A DNA stretch of 18,750 nt from CAYMST01 sp964393115 (GCA_964393115.1 CAYMST010000073.1:1-18750), one strand, 5' to 3'. Shown: positions 8,801 to 17,139, numbered from the stretch's first letter. Notes: generated by a model from the sequence alone, not told the origin. Program-made: numbers and translations.

Positions 8801-11800
8801 GACAAAAGCTTGATAGTACAAATTCGTACTTCCACTACTCAACCACTGCAACGGCGATCGGCTAGTTGTTGAGGTCCATGACCGCTTACCTTCAGAGGCA
8901 TCAAATTGATACTGGCCAACACCAAAAAGCTCAAAAAATCCTTGATCCTTAATGGTAAATGTAAACGACTGTGAATTCACATTGTTATTAATGCTTGAAG
9001 CTGTGAAAGGAAGCGTCGCTTCTTTTTCCCACCCACCACTTTCGGTATAGCTATAAAAGGAACTCGAATAGTCATTATCCACTCCTCTTCCTCCCCCTAT
9101 AAAGCCCTCATTACCAATGGAAAATCCGAAAGAGTAATATCTAGCACTATCTGGATAATCGGCAATTTTGTTCCAACTATCATCTTCCGGATTGTACTGA
9201 TATACATCTTTAAAGACGACCGGCGAATTAGCTCTTCCTAACCCGACATATCCGTAATTATCCGTATTGAAATAGACAAAGTCTGATCGATTATCGCCCG
9301 GAAAATCCGCTATTTCTCCCCAACTGTTCTCCGCTGGGTCGTATTCATAAAATTCATTAGAGGCATTGGTAATAGAGGTGTATCCCATACCTGCATATGC
9401 TTTCCCCTTGATCACAAAACATGCCATATTGCTACTATTTCCAGAACCAGGATAGCTGGCTTTTTGAGTCCAAGCATTTTCTACGGGATCATATTCCCAC
9501 AGGTCCTTTTTGGTGGAAGACCCCATGCCGATATAGCCCTTATTGTTTATGGTAAAAGCAACATGCTGAAGCCTTAATTGCGCACTAGAAGTGACGGTCT
9601 CCGTACTTCGTAGAGTCCAAGTACCATCCAAAGGTTTTGTACGAATACCCGCACTAAAGCTTTCATCTCTGGCTCCTGTAGAATAGGAAACTTCACCATT
9701 GCTGACCTGTCTTGCCCCCATCCAAATGTAATATCTTGTATCTGCTGTTAAGTTACTGATGAGGTATTCAGAACGGTTTACCGGCGACTCAAAAACGGTC
9801 ATTCTTGAATCTGTCGCGACGTTACCTTGCCGAAAGTTGTAATTGACAGTACCATACTGAAGCATAAATCCCGAGGTGCTAACCGATTGATTCTCCCAAG
9901 AGATTCTGATTTCGGTGCTTGAAATCACCTCGAATTTCACATTCTTAGGTGGTAATATCCAGGTACTAATGGCAGTGCTCACCCCACTAAACCCAGAAGT
10001 ATCTTCCTCATTGACGGCCCTGATTCTATAGAAGTTGTCTGTGAAAGCATCTACTGCGGTGGTATCATTGTAAGCGAAAACATCTGTATCGGCTATCTTG
10101 GTATATCCAGATAGCGAATCCGTTGATCGCCAAACCTCAAAGGCCGTAGTAATCGACGGGTTTGCGTTAGTCCATTCCAGTTCGACCCTTTGTGAGTTGG
10201 TATTGGTTACGATTCTAGAAATGACAGGTGGAAATATCCCTGCCCGGGCATCTGAAAAAACAAAATCCGAGCTGTCAGTAGCAGAGACAGCTCTTAATCG
10301 ATAGAAATAATCGTTATTCCTATCCAAGTTATCGTCGGTAAATGAACTGATATTAGCACTAACAGTATTGATCAATTCGAAATTTTGACTATTCCCTTTA
10401 GACCGATATATTTCATATCCACTTTCGTTGTCGGCAATATCTTCCCAACTGAGATCTATTCTTGTCTGCGAAACGGTACTTGCTGTAAAACCAGAAGGTG
10501 TCGAAATACCAGTGGTCGTCGCACTAGCGGTAGCACTAAAAGTGGATTGATTAGTGGAGGTAGTAGCCTTCAAGCGGTAAAAATATTCTATACCGGAAAG
10601 AAGGTTTTGATCGGTAAACGTTGTCGTACTTCCATCTATGCTTCCAATGACCTCAAAAGCGTCCTCGGAATCTTGGGGTGCCCGATATATGCTAAAGCCC
10701 GTTCCGTTATCATCGTTATCCACCCAGGTAATATCGATTTCTCCACGCATTCCTGGAGTTGCCACCACTTGCAGTGGTGGAAGCAAAGAAGTAGGGGTAA
10801 AGCTCCACATCTTTTTGCCAATTGCGGCATTCGTACTTCCAAGCAAGACAAACCCTTGATTTCTCAAGGTCAACCCTAAACCAAACGATCGAACTCCCAC
10901 TTCGGAGAAGTCCCCTTCAATTTCAGTCCAATCATCATTTTCAGGGTCGTACTGCCACAAGCCGGTACCATTTGCACCAGAGAACACATACCCTTTACCA
11001 CCAAGAGCAAAGCTCTGATGAGGACTTACATTGCCACCTGGAAAGTTTTCTACATCCGCCCAAGCATTTGTCGTGAAATTATATTTTTTCCATACACTAG
11101 ACCCTCCCGTAGACACAAAAAGCTCATGCCCAATGACAAATCCCCAGTTATACTGACTAACATTAACCGTAGGTTTGGCAAGCTCTGTATATTCTCCCGT
11201 CGCGGGGTTGAACCGGTAGAAAAACTTTGCATTGTTGTTATATCCAGAAAATATATAGAGTTGATTAAAGGCATTAAACCCAAAAGCACTGTAGCTATTA
11301 CCACCTGGAAAAAGACTATTAAAATTCCATTCTGTTGTGGTTAAGTCAAATTCATAAACGTCATCTTGAGGCGAACTGGTGAATCCGTTGCCAAAGAAAA
11401 TACGATCGTCAAGTCCAACGAGGAAAGGTTGATAGTGTCTATTTACAGGTGTACTTTCCAATGTATTCCACCTTTTAGTGGTAGCATCGTACTCATAAAA
11501 GTCTACAAATGTCGATGTCCCTCCCCCAGCAACATATATCTTATCGCCTATCGTTGTTCCAGCAGGGTATTGTCTTGCGTCACCTGGAAAATCAGCTTCC
11601 TCGGTCCATTCATTACTCGGAGAACTTCGTAACGTATAGATATCTCCAGACATTGTATTGGCTGATCCTCCAGATCCAATGGCTCTCAATTTGTACCGAT
11701 AAGCGGTATTGGAGACTAAGTCAGTATCAAAAAACACCTCTTCATTTGCATCCGCAGTATCTATTACTAAAAAACTACCATTACCAATAGCTCTACTGAT

Positions 11801-14674
11801 TTCAAACCCCGTTTCGTCATCCGTGACATCCTCCCAAATTAATTTGATAGTACTTACCGATACACCATATCCGGTAAACCATTTAGGCGTGGCTATACCC
11901 TCGATCTTTGTAGCGATAACCTCAGAACCCAATGACTTCAAAAAACCCTTGACGGCCACTATTTTGTAAAAAACAGAATCCCCTCTGGCTACATTATTAT
12001 CCATAAATGAAGTCTGGTTTTCACTCACCTCACCGAGCTTTTTATACTCGCCTGATCGTAGATTTGACCTAAGAATCTCAAATTTTTCCTCGTTGTTTGA
12101 AATATCTTTCCAAGTTATGGTGACCTGATCACTTCCAGCGGTCAGCGCCAATTCCGTAGGTGGTAGCAATGATGTAGGGGTATACTCCCAATGCTCCTGA
12201 GTAACTCTATTGCCATCTGTCATATAACCTTTGTTACCAATGGTATAAGTATTGGTATAATCATTTCCCTTACCAATACCTTTGACTTTTGTCCAAGTGT
12301 TATTCGCCGTATTGTAGGCAAAAACATCTGACGTACCGGATGACCCTAATCCTACATAACCAAACTTACCAATAGCAAATGCCAAAGCCGCTTCTCCCTC
12401 AGCAGCAAATGGTGGCGAGGTAATTTGCGTCCAGTCATTAGTGATTGGATCATATTTATAATACTCTGGTACTCCTGTAGTGCCCGATAGCGTTATAGAG
12501 CCATATCCGGCATATCCATTTTGTCCGACGGAAAAGGCAGTTCCAAAATCCATGGTCTTGGGGAAGTTAGCTCGTTGTTTCCAACGGTTGTTGAGCATAT
12601 CATATTCGTAAAATTGGTTCACTCCGGATCCAGTCCCCACATATGCGAAGTTGCCTATAGTAAAGGCAAATGAACCTCTTGCTGAATATGGGATATCGGT
12701 ACCAAAAGACCATACATTGGTTTCTGGGTCATAAATCAACAGATTTTTACTGCCATTGTGACCATGAGTAACATACCCCTTACCTAAGCCTGAAAAGCCT
12801 ACTGCATAATACGTAGCACTAAGTGAGTTAGCTATTTGCGTCCAGGTGCCTGTTTCCTGATCATATGACCAGAAATCTGACCGGTTGTTAAAACCCATCC
12901 CATAATACCCTTTGTTTCCAATAGAGAATGAGGCCGCTCCAAAGCGAGCAGAACCAGCAAAATTCGTCTCTTGTGCCCAACTATCCTCCGTTGCTGATTG
13001 GTAAGTGGTAGCGTATGCTACATGAGACAAGCTAGAAGAGTCACTGGATGAGCTGGCCTTTACGCGATAGTAATAATAGGTGTTTTCCGTAAGTCCCTCA
13101 TCGACAAACAAAGTGACACCATCTTGTGTTGATCCAACAATAGAAAATGTGCCATTAGCTGCATCCGATCTATAAATATCAAAACTTGTTGCTGTGGCTT
13201 CTTGACTCCGCCAGAGTAGCTCGATGCTATTTTCCGATAGGGTGGTGGCTGCCACCATATCAGGAGGCGTTAACCCCTCAATATCGACTGTTATTTCATT
13301 GGAAAAAGCAGAGCCTTCTAAATCGCCTTTGGCCTTTACCATATAGAGATACGACGACTGCGACAAAGGAGGGATGTCTTGGTAAGATTCTATGTCTTCC
13401 TGTGTTGTCGCTATAAGTTTGAAAGCTGTTGCACCAACACGTCGTCTGTATATCTCAAATCCTTGCTCATCGGCTGAATTGTCTTCCCATGTCAACGAAA
13501 CGGTAAGACCCGAAGTGGTTCCTTGTAAGTTACTAGGTGCTTCTATGAACTCAGCAGGAACAAACTCCCAGAAATCTCTATTGGTTGTAGCACCACCAGG
13601 CCCTATATACCCCTTTTTGGTGTTTGAAGTCATGAATCTGGCTTGTTGATTCACACCAGGGAAATTATCGCCTGACGACCATGATTCTGTTACCGGATCA
13701 TAAATATTGGTGGACAAGTTGGTGCCAATCACATAAACCAAAGGCCCCACTGAGAACATAGCACTCGCAGTCGTGGGAAAATTACTTTTCCGAAGCCATT
13801 GGTTGGCGACTGGGTCGTATTCATACATGGTAGTATTTTTTCCGACATAGGCTTTGTTACTGACCGTCGCTGCAACCGCTTCATTACCGAGAGCTTCGGG
13901 GATATCAGCAACCTGAGTCCATGAATTACTGACTGGGTCAAATTGCCAGAAATCTGTTGTGCTCCCGCCTAAACCTCCGTATCCAAAACCTTGCATGGCG
14001 AACCCAACTGCTAAAGTCCTGCCAACTCCTCCAAATTGAGCACGAGATCTCCAGGTATCAGCCTCTGGGACATACTCATAAAAATTTTTCGAGCTGCTCC
14101 CTCCAGTACCGTAATAGCCTCTATCATTAATCCCAAAACCAAAACCATAACGACCTGGTGAAGAAGCATTTGCAGCTACCTCAACCCAAAAGTCAGTCAA
14201 TGGGTCGAACTTAAAGGTGAGCGTCGCATTATCGAATAACCCAGTTAAATAAACGTTATCGTCGATGACAAATCCTTGTGCTCTGTAGATTCTTCCCGCA
14301 GCACTTGGCAAGTCTTCCATTCTATTAAAAGACCCCTGATTACCAGAGGTTTTCGCATTCGCAACGGATGAAAACTCACTCGTCTCTGTGGCACTACTTG
14401 CATTAATCCGGTAAAAGTATTCGGTTGCATTATTAACACTATTGTCTGTGTACGATGTGTCTGTCGTAGCGGAGACTAGTGTACTATAGCCCGTATTTTC
14501 AAATTCAGACCGCTCAATATCATAAGAAACAGCCTCAGACACACTACTCCAAGCTATTTGGATGGTATTACGGTCCTCAGGAGTAATGTAAATCTGACTC
14601 GGTGGATCAATAGCAAAAAGACTACCCATTGACCCTAAAAGTATGATGGCGTATGCGTGTATTTTTATGATCAT
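5594..14674 (-). CDS. Giant T9SS-exported surface protein: kelch propellers, FN3 and CARDB-like domains
   Basis: The 3026-aa protein starts with a signal peptide (…LLGSMGSLFA). Domain order: FN3 (24-110); kelch propeller 1 (113-372); two FN3 (377-556); kelch 2 (563-832); two FN3 (838-1012); kelch 3 (1020-1293); four FN3 (1298-1682); kelch 4 (1685-1975). Four CARDB-like beta-sandwiches follow (about 1983-2462), then an Ig-like domain (2465-2580) and a segment containing GWNQIGNPFNF (about 2590-2760). A type A T9SS sorting domain closes the protein (about 2929-3015, starting GEPYPSPATE). Kelch blades carry the repeated YDPxTNxW pattern. I found only two cysteines in the whole protein. T9SS proteins of this build are surface-anchored or released adhesins or carbohydrate-binding proteins (family knowledge); no enzyme motif is visible. 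It lies 9 bp after the DUF4907-like gene and overlaps the caspase-like gene. The last residues (FGDHDEKSK) extend past the usual CTD end. Confidence 0.95.
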   Translation of the reverse strand: MIIKIHAYAIILLGSMGSLFAIDPPSQIYITPEDRNTIQIAWSSVSEAVSYDIERSEFENTGYSTLVSATTDTSYTDNSVNNATEYFYRINASSATETSEFSSVANAKTSGNQGSFNRMEDLPSAAGRIYRAQGFVIDDNVYLTGLFDNATLTFKFDPLTDFWVEVAANASSPGRYGFGFGINDRGYYGTGGSSSKNFYEYVPEADTWRSRAQFGGVGRTLAVGFAMQGFGYGGLGGSTTDFWQFDPVSNSWTQVADIPEALGNEAVAATVSNKAYVGKNTTMYEYDPVANQWLRKSNFPTTASAMFSVGPLVYVIGTNLSTNIYDPVTESWSSGDNFPGVNQQARFMTSNTKKGYIGPGGATTNRDFWEFVPAEFIEAPSNLQGTTSGLTVSLTWEDNSADEQGFEIYRRRVGATAFKLIATTQEDIESYQDIPPLSQSSYLYMVKAKGDLEGSAFSNEITVDIEGLTPPDMVAATTLSENSIELLWRSQEATATSFDIYRSDAANGTFSIVGSTQDGVTLFVDEGLTENTYYYYRVKASSSSDSSSLSHVAYATTYQSATEDSWAQETNFAGSARFGAASFSIGNKGYYGMGFNNRSDFWSYDQETGTWTQIANSLSATYYAVGFSGLGKGYVTHGHNGSKNLLIYDPETNVWSFGTDIPYSARGSFAFTIGNFAYVGTGSGVNQFYEYDMLNNRWKQRANFPKTMDFGTAFSVGQNGYAGYGSITLSGTTGVPEYYKYDPITNDWTQITSPPFAAEGEAALAFAIGKFGYVGLGSSGTSDVFAYNTANNTWTKVKGIGKGNDYTNTYTIGNKGYMTDGNRVTQEHWEYTPTSLLPPTELALTAGSDQVTITWKDISNNEEKFEILRSNLRSGEYKKLGEVSENQTSFMDNNVARGDSVFYKIVAVKGFLKSLGSEVIATKIEGIATPKWFTGYGVSVSTIKLIWEDVTDDETGFEISRAIGNGSFLVIDTADANEEVFFDTDLVSNTAYRYKLRAIGSGGSANTMSGDIYTLRSSPSNEWTEEADFPGDARQYPAGTTIGDKIYVAGGGTSTFVDFYEYDATTKRWNTLESTPVNRHYQPFLVGLDDRIFFGNGFTSSPQDDVYEFDLTTTEWNFNSLFPGGNSYSAFGFNAFNQLYIFSGYNNNAKFFYRFNPATGEYTELAKPTVNVSQYNWGFVIGHELFVSTGGSSVWKKYNFTTNAWADVENFPGGNVSPHQSFALGGKGYVFSGANGTGLWQYDPENDDWTEIEGDFSEVGVRSFGLGLTLRNQGFVLLGSTNAAIGKKMWSFTPTSLLPPLQVVATPGMRGEIDITWVDNDDNGTGFSIYRAPQDSEDAFEVIGSIDGSTTTFTDQNLLSGIEYFYRLKATTSTNQSTFSATASATTTGISTPSGFTASTVSQTRIDLSWEDIADNESGYEIYRSKGNSQNFELINTVSANISSFTDDNLDRNNDYFYRLRAVSATDSSDFVFSDARAGIFPPVISRIVTNTNSQRVELEWTNANPSITTAFEVWRSTDSLSGYTKIADTDVFAYNDTTAVDAFTDNFYRIRAVNEEDTSGFSGVSTAISTWILPPKNVKFEVISSTEIRISWENQSVSTSGFMLQYGTVNYNFRQGNVATDSRMTVFESPVNRSEYLISNLTADTRYYIWMGARQVSNGEVSYSTGARDESFSAGIRTKPLDGTWTLRSTETVTSSAQLRLQHVAFTINNKGYIGMGSSTKKDLWEYDPVENAWTQKASYPGSGNSSNMACFVIKGKAYAGMGYTSITNASNEFYEYDPAENSWGEIADFPGDNRSDFVYFNTDNYGYVGLGRANSPVVFKDVYQYNPEDDSWNKIADYPDSARYYSFGFSIGNEGFIGGGRGVDNDYSSSFYSYTESGGWEKEATLPFTASSINNNVNSQSFTFTIKDQGFFELFGVGQYQFDASEGKRSWTSTTSRSPLQWLSSGSTNLYYQAFVIGNLAYALNNRQLYIYFSGIELSAPDLKFDVDPTFSTSVFNAGASFTTSVIVENQGDLASNNGKVEVLLSGEVIGSLDLDQIDVESKTSSKSIACTIPSSVQAGEYTLSVRIEDSEDRDISNNEFSTTIQVFTDPDFTISNLSYPVQFVNDNDIVDLSFGVLNQGGKTADAGNIKVYLSDDSVFDASSAELLTFDGNTFEAVGSIPAGETINKNKKVSLGSGLGQGTKYIIVVTDADEFTDEANEQNNAVSIALNVNPAELSGSSLAVDPVSQVDGGDISISGTVQNTGVGEVDAATSVQVRFYLQGKEANTDTDKVLLGQTVIAGGISSSGSKNYDETFKIPENKPAGQYEVTAVIDEGESISEEDDNNNTNAINLTIVNPDLTLQNTAIQEDSLVEGSVVNVITNIGNSGAGVFNQGRQVNVKAYLSNNNTFSDDDIEIGSQTVVSEGVSPSGQQAIGQLSYDLPNRVDAGDYFIILVLDSDDNVVESDEQNNRVAVSLHVLNITPVFSNLTSPDSVVFGSSNFTVSVEVSADAALDPVKSVFKFKTFAGAGDFNEITFSDNETNLSATLAVADLEGIGVFGFFEAQGANQRPATSDTVFVYLKHTDRGISPNQEAPTLKSVGKSKVTEDDKAEDIQKFYQIISIPLNLDNPTVADVFEDDLGELDPKEWRISRYDPNTSLSVELKSTDAISRGAGYWLIIKESGKSITTGAGSSVLDTKDGTFEIQLLNGWNQIGNPFNFTLDWTQVEALNPTSDIRRDEFYIYDQGFKKVTTLRPFEGGFIRANSTTMLRVPASARVDDASNGRLLGQNTTSTSDGAWSLPVNITNEYVESNYSGFGMTSGASNGLDEHDRLRPPKFANYANLTFENEFISTTKGVSQEIAALEDHHIYDFYVESNITGETTLSWDNSSVQKLHQQMILFDHSKQKKIDMKLISQYRYERKSGEKFSVYFGNRAFIERELKPSLIYVGEPYPSPATEVVAIPFTIPASIEYADVKLTLLDAKGREVATRIDQRVESGFHNSTIALSEYRLAKGVYFAKLVILANRMEKTVIKKLLFGDHDEKSK
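7285..8733 (-). other. Four tandem CARDB-like domains in the giant protein
   Basis: Within the giant gene, residues about 1983-2462 form four repeats of roughly 110-125 aa. Each opens with a related strand (APDLKF, DPDFTISN, NPAELSGSS, NPDLTLQN), continues with an N-x-G or VENQG turn, and closes with a D/E-x-N-N motif (ISNNEFS, EQNNAVS, DNNNTNA, EQNNRVA). This matches the CARDB pattern of cell-adhesion-related bacterial domains. They probably act as a spacer between the propellers and the C-terminal export signal. Confidence 0.75.
8745..14338 (-). repeat. Modular repeats in the giant gene: four kelch propellers separated by FN3 sets
   Basis: The four propeller blocks lie at about 13559-14338, 12180-12988, 10795-11614 and 8745-9630. 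Blocks 1-3 end in a related junction (WEFVPAEFI, WEYTPTSLLPP, WSFTPTSLLPP) leading into an FN3. The second FN3 after each junction starts with a related linker (IEGLTPP, IEGIATP, TGISTP). Units therefore look like kelch + FN3 + FN3 with starts about 450 residues apart. The third unit has gained two extra FN3 domains. This pattern points to segmental duplication followed by divergence. Boundaries are estimates. Confidence 0.8.
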
Positions 14675-14683
14675 ATTGGTTAA

Positions 14684-15049
14684 TTATAATGCACCTATCT
14701 CTTTTAACTCTTGAACAGAAATGGTTGGAGGAATAACGTTTCTTTTAATTTTTTCAGCCACGAATTCACCCACTTTCAGCGCTATCTCCTGATTCGCAAA
14801 GCCTTTGTTTCCCGGTACGCCAGGCATATGAGGTTGATGAATAAACTTCTTCCCATCCATATGGATATCATACCCATAATGATTATTACCGGACTTGATG
14901 ACCTTGACTTCAACTGACCTTGATTTTGAATCAACGGTCACCATTGGCACTGGTTCCTGTACGGATTCCCTTTTCGTTTTGCTTTCACAGCCCATCGATC
15001 CTAATGCGATGATTAAGAGAATCACCTTAAAAGGTACTATTATTTTCAT
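14684..15049 (-). CDS. DUF4907-like lipoprotein
   Basis: The 121-aa product has a signal peptide (KIIVPFKVILLIIALGSMGC) ending in Cys21. The lipobox (SMGC) is non-classical but acceptable, so it is probably a lipoprotein; the residues after the cysteine are ESKTK. The mature part reads YGYDIHMDGKKFIHQPHMPG, then VPGNKGF, then a helix (EIALKVGEFVAEKIKR) and a PPTISVQEL end. This is the pattern I associate with DUF4907, a small Bacteroidota family of unknown function that I recall next to kelch-repeat genes. It lies 12 bp after the 268-aa gene and 9 bp before the giant kelch gene, so it is firmly within the operon. A role in secretion or surface attachment of the kelch protein is an inference from position. 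Confidence 0.83.
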   Translation of the reverse strand: MKIIVPFKVILLIIALGSMGCESKTKRESVQEPVPMVTVDSKSRSVEVKVIKSGNNHYGYDIHMDGKKFIHQPHMPGVPGNKGFANQEIALKVGEFVAEKIKRNVIPPTISVQELKEIGAL

Positions 15050-15061
15050 TATGCGGTGTTT

Positions 15062-15868
15062 TTAGTTTGGAGTTCCTGGTGACTCAGGTAAATCTGTTTC
15101 TTCGGGCTCAACGTTTAGGTATGTGTCGTACCCATAGTAAGCACCGCCTAGAAGAGCTATAATTGGAATTTTCCGAATGATCCAGGGGGTTTTCTTTTTA
15201 ATCAGGAAGGGATCACTGATAACATTGTTGTCAGGTTTTTGTACACTGGTTATTTTGACTTGATAGCGGCCTTTTTTGATCCCGCCAGCAGGGATTTTTA
15301 ATTGCTTAAACTTATTTCGGTCACCAAGTGCTAAATATTTTTTGGGAATGCCTTTTGTCTCTCTTTCGTTAGGCGATTCACCGAAAGTTTTGATAACTGA
15401 CCCATTCTTTAAAAGGTCTACTTTTACCATTTCTCCGCTTTTACCACCAGAGTAAACCATCGTTAACTTCTTCCCTCTTTTTTGCTTCGTTTTGGAAAGC
15501 GGATTGATTATCTTAAATGGTGCATAGGTAACCTCTCCGGCAATTTTGAAAAGCAATGAACCTGTAAATCCTCTATACCCGAGCTCATTTTCCGGGTACC
15601 AAATGATCTCTTTATCTCTACCAGGGATTACATCTTCACCAACCCCCGTTCCGGAGACCTGTACGAGTTGAAGTTGGTAGTTGTCTTTAGAGGATTTTAG
15701 CTTTATTCTGACTAACTGGCCCGGCTCAGACTCGATGAGGTCATACGTTATTTTCACTTGTTTCCCCACTACCCGGGCTCTGATATTGCTTACGCTTTGC
15801 GCTAAGGAAACGTTGGAGAAAACAAATAATAGGGCGATACACCCTGCTAAGTGATATGCCTTATACAT
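15062..15868 (-). CDS. Exported two-domain beta-sandwich protein with C-terminal membrane segment
   Basis: This is the first gene of the four-gene minus-strand operon (268 aa). The signal peptide is residues 1-24 (…FSNVSLAQ). Domain 1 (about 25-110) is a beta-rich segment with VKITYDLIESEPGQLVRIKL and an EIIWYPENE turn. Domain 2 (about 116-225) has INPLSKTKQKRGKKLTMVY, a VKVDLLKNGSVIKTF strand pair, a KLKIPAGG-type turn and GRYQVKITSV ending SDPFLIK. That order resembles Kre9/KNH-type (PF10342) sandwich domains, but the match is by eye only. A short hydrophobic stretch follows (about 229-247, WIIRKIPIIALLGGAYYGY) and then an acidic, proline-rich tail. It may be anchored by this C-terminal segment and help display or anchor the giant protein. 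I do not recognise a specific function. Confidence 0.82.
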   Translation of the reverse strand: MYKAYHLAGCIALLFVFSNVSLAQSVSNIRARVVGKQVKITYDLIESEPGQLVRIKLKSSKDNYQLQLVQVSGTGVGEDVIPGRDKEIIWYPENELGYRGFTGSLLFKIAGEVTYAPFKIINPLSKTKQKRGKKLTMVYSGGKSGEMVKVDLLKNGSVIKTFGESPNERETKGIPKKYLALGDRNKFKQLKIPAGGIKKGRYQVKITSVQKPDNNVISDPFLIKKKTPWIIRKIPIIALLGGAYYGYDTYLNVEPEETDLPESPGTPN

Positions 15869-16449
15869 TAATTAACGTCTTTAAAAGGTTGCTTTAATAA
15901 TGAGGCAATCTAAATATCTTATTGAGAAATCACAATACTTAACAAACAGTTTTTAAGACCTGTAAATCGCTACAGCTTAGTGATTCAATAACGGTGGAAT
16001 AGACGGCCTACTTTTAGGTAACTTATTACGAAATTAAATACTTAATGTTTCCAAGCACCACCTCCTATTCTCGATAGCCAAATCACTACTCCCACGAACA
16101 AGGCCTGCAACAACAAAACTTAACCACTGATAATCAAATAATTAAAACTCAAATACCCGTCATGAACGCCTTTCTCAAAACTTACACTAACGAACGCAGC
16201 CATCCTATTTCAATAAAAATCAAGTTATTTATATAATTGACTCTTAAAACTGAACACCTCATACTGCGCAAGTGACTTTCAACAACTATGACGATTTAAG
16301 ACTTCCATATTAGCGAGATTTCAAACAGATATGACAATCAATAAAAACTAAAATATTGACTGATAATTTCTTTTTATAAAAAAATTTATTTTTTGTAGCT
16401 TAACCCAAATTAACGATATAATTGTACAAATTTTAAACAGGCAACCAAA
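15869..16449. promoter_or_regulatory. A/T-rich divergent intergenic region (581 bp)
   Basis: This separates the minus-strand operon (start 15868) from the plus-strand gene at 16450. I see no gene in it; a 24-codon ATG frame at 16162-16236 has no supporting signal. A small inverted repeat (CTGTA 15960-15964, TACAG 15971-15975) lies about 90 bp upstream of the operon start and could be an operator or chance. No clear -7 box is seen for the operon. The plus-strand promoter candidate is listed separately. Confidence 0.5.
16392..16424 (+). promoter_or_regulatory. Candidate Bacteroidota-type promoter for the LPP20-like gene
   Basis: A TTTG at 16392-16395 is followed after 21 nt by TATAATTG at 16417-16424. 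This differs by one base from the TAnnTTTG consensus for the primary sigma factor of Bacteroidota, with spacing in the accepted range. Transcription would start near 16431, leaving a short leader before the ATG at 16450. Confidence 0.45.
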
Positions 16450-17091
16450 ATGAAAGCAATTCACAGAATAGTCATGGCACTCGGAATCATATGTATGACA
16501 TATATGGTTCAAGCTCAGAAAAAAGCGCTGAAAAAGGAAATAAACGAAAAGGCTGTCAAAGAAGCCCGTAAGGAAGCAAAGTCCTATGCAAAAGAAGGAT
16601 GGTATGTCCGACCTGGTTCTTTACCGATGGATAAGCAAATTGAAAAGGCCTGGATGAAACAGTATGAAGAGGACGACAATGGTTATCCTAAATATTACAC
16701 AGGAGGCGGGAATTCGGTAGCAGGCTCTGAGTCGGCTGCGAAAGTTCAAGCTACGACTATCGCCAAACAAGACCTAGCCGGAAAAATCAGCTCGAGTATC
16801 GCAGCTGTCGTGGAAACAAATATCGGAACACAACAACTGACGACAGAGGAATCAGCAACCATTCAACAAACCGTGTCTGCCTCCACTGAAGTTATCGCCC
16901 AAAAACTAGGCCGGGTCATCACCCTCACTGAATTGTACAAAAAGGTGAATAAAAACAATGTTGAGTGCAATGTAAGATTAGCTTACAGTCAAGCACTAGC
17001 AATGGAACAAGCTAAAGAAGCCGTCAAAAAAGAGCTTGCCGAGAAGACCAATGTTGCTAGAGAAAAACTAGACAAGCTCATGAATTTTTAG
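16450..17091 (+). CDS. Exported LPP20-like protein
   Basis: The 213-aa product has a clear signal peptide (residues 1-23, ending YMVQAQ). A lysine- and alanine-rich helix follows (24-48, including KEARKEAKSYAKEG), then a tyrosine- and glycine-rich stretch (about 70-90). Residues about 94-180 form an LPP20-type domain: AAKVQATTIAKQDLAGKISS helix, a TTEESATIQQTVSASTEVI helix, and a closing VECNVRLAYS strand. The C-terminal 34 residues are a predicted charged coiled coil (QAKEAVKKELAEK). There is no lipobox cysteine, so it should be periplasmic rather than a lipoprotein. LPP20-like proteins have no settled function. Its position beside a DUF4384-bearing peptidase parallels the fused LPP20-like/DUF4384 gene at 3602. 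It has its own probable promoter and a downstream hairpin, so it may be monocistronic. Confidence 0.85.
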   Translation: MKAIHRIVMALGIICMTYMVQAQKKALKKEINEKAVKEARKEAKSYAKEGWYVRPGSLPMDKQIEKAWMKQYEEDDNGYPKYYTGGGNSVAGSESAAKVQATTIAKQDLAGKISSSIAAVVETNIGTQQLTTEESATIQQTVSASTEVIAQKLGRVITLTELYKKVNKNNVECNVRLAYSQALAMEQAKEAVKKELAEKTNVAREKLDKLMNF

Positions 17092-17111
17092 TGCTGAAAA
17101 TCACCACTTTA

Positions 17112-17139
17112 TAGAGTGACGCGTATTTGCGTCACTCTA
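17112..17139 (+). terminator. Hairpin after the LPP20-like gene
   Basis: The arms TAGAGTGACGC (17112-17122) and GCGTCACTCTA (17129-17139) form a perfect 11-bp stem with a 6-nt loop, 20 bp after the stop at 17091. The tail after the stem (CATATTTA) is only weakly T-rich. It probably ends the upstream transcript before the peptidase gene at 17288. Confidence 0.7.

Noticed and set aside
10385..10879. A 164-codon plus-strand frame antisense to the giant gene
   Set aside because: It lies wholly within the kelch/FN3 coding sequence on the opposite strand. Its composition is low in plausibility and it has no domain signal, so it is a shadow frame.
5594..14674. Possible CRISPR or DNA-level tandem repeat array
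   Set aside because: The repetition is at the protein level (kelch, FN3, CARDB), with diverged codons and no short identical repeats with unique spacers.
16162..16236. A 24-codon ATG frame in the intergenic region upstream of the LPP20-like gene
   Set aside because: There is no ribosome-binding site, no recognisable motif and no clear promoter, and the length is expected by chance in A/T-rich DNA.
15869..16449. Homology between the two divergent intergenic regions of nearly equal length (582 and 581 bp)
   Set aside because: Reading them side by side shows no shared sequence beyond A/T richness, so the equal length looks coincidental.
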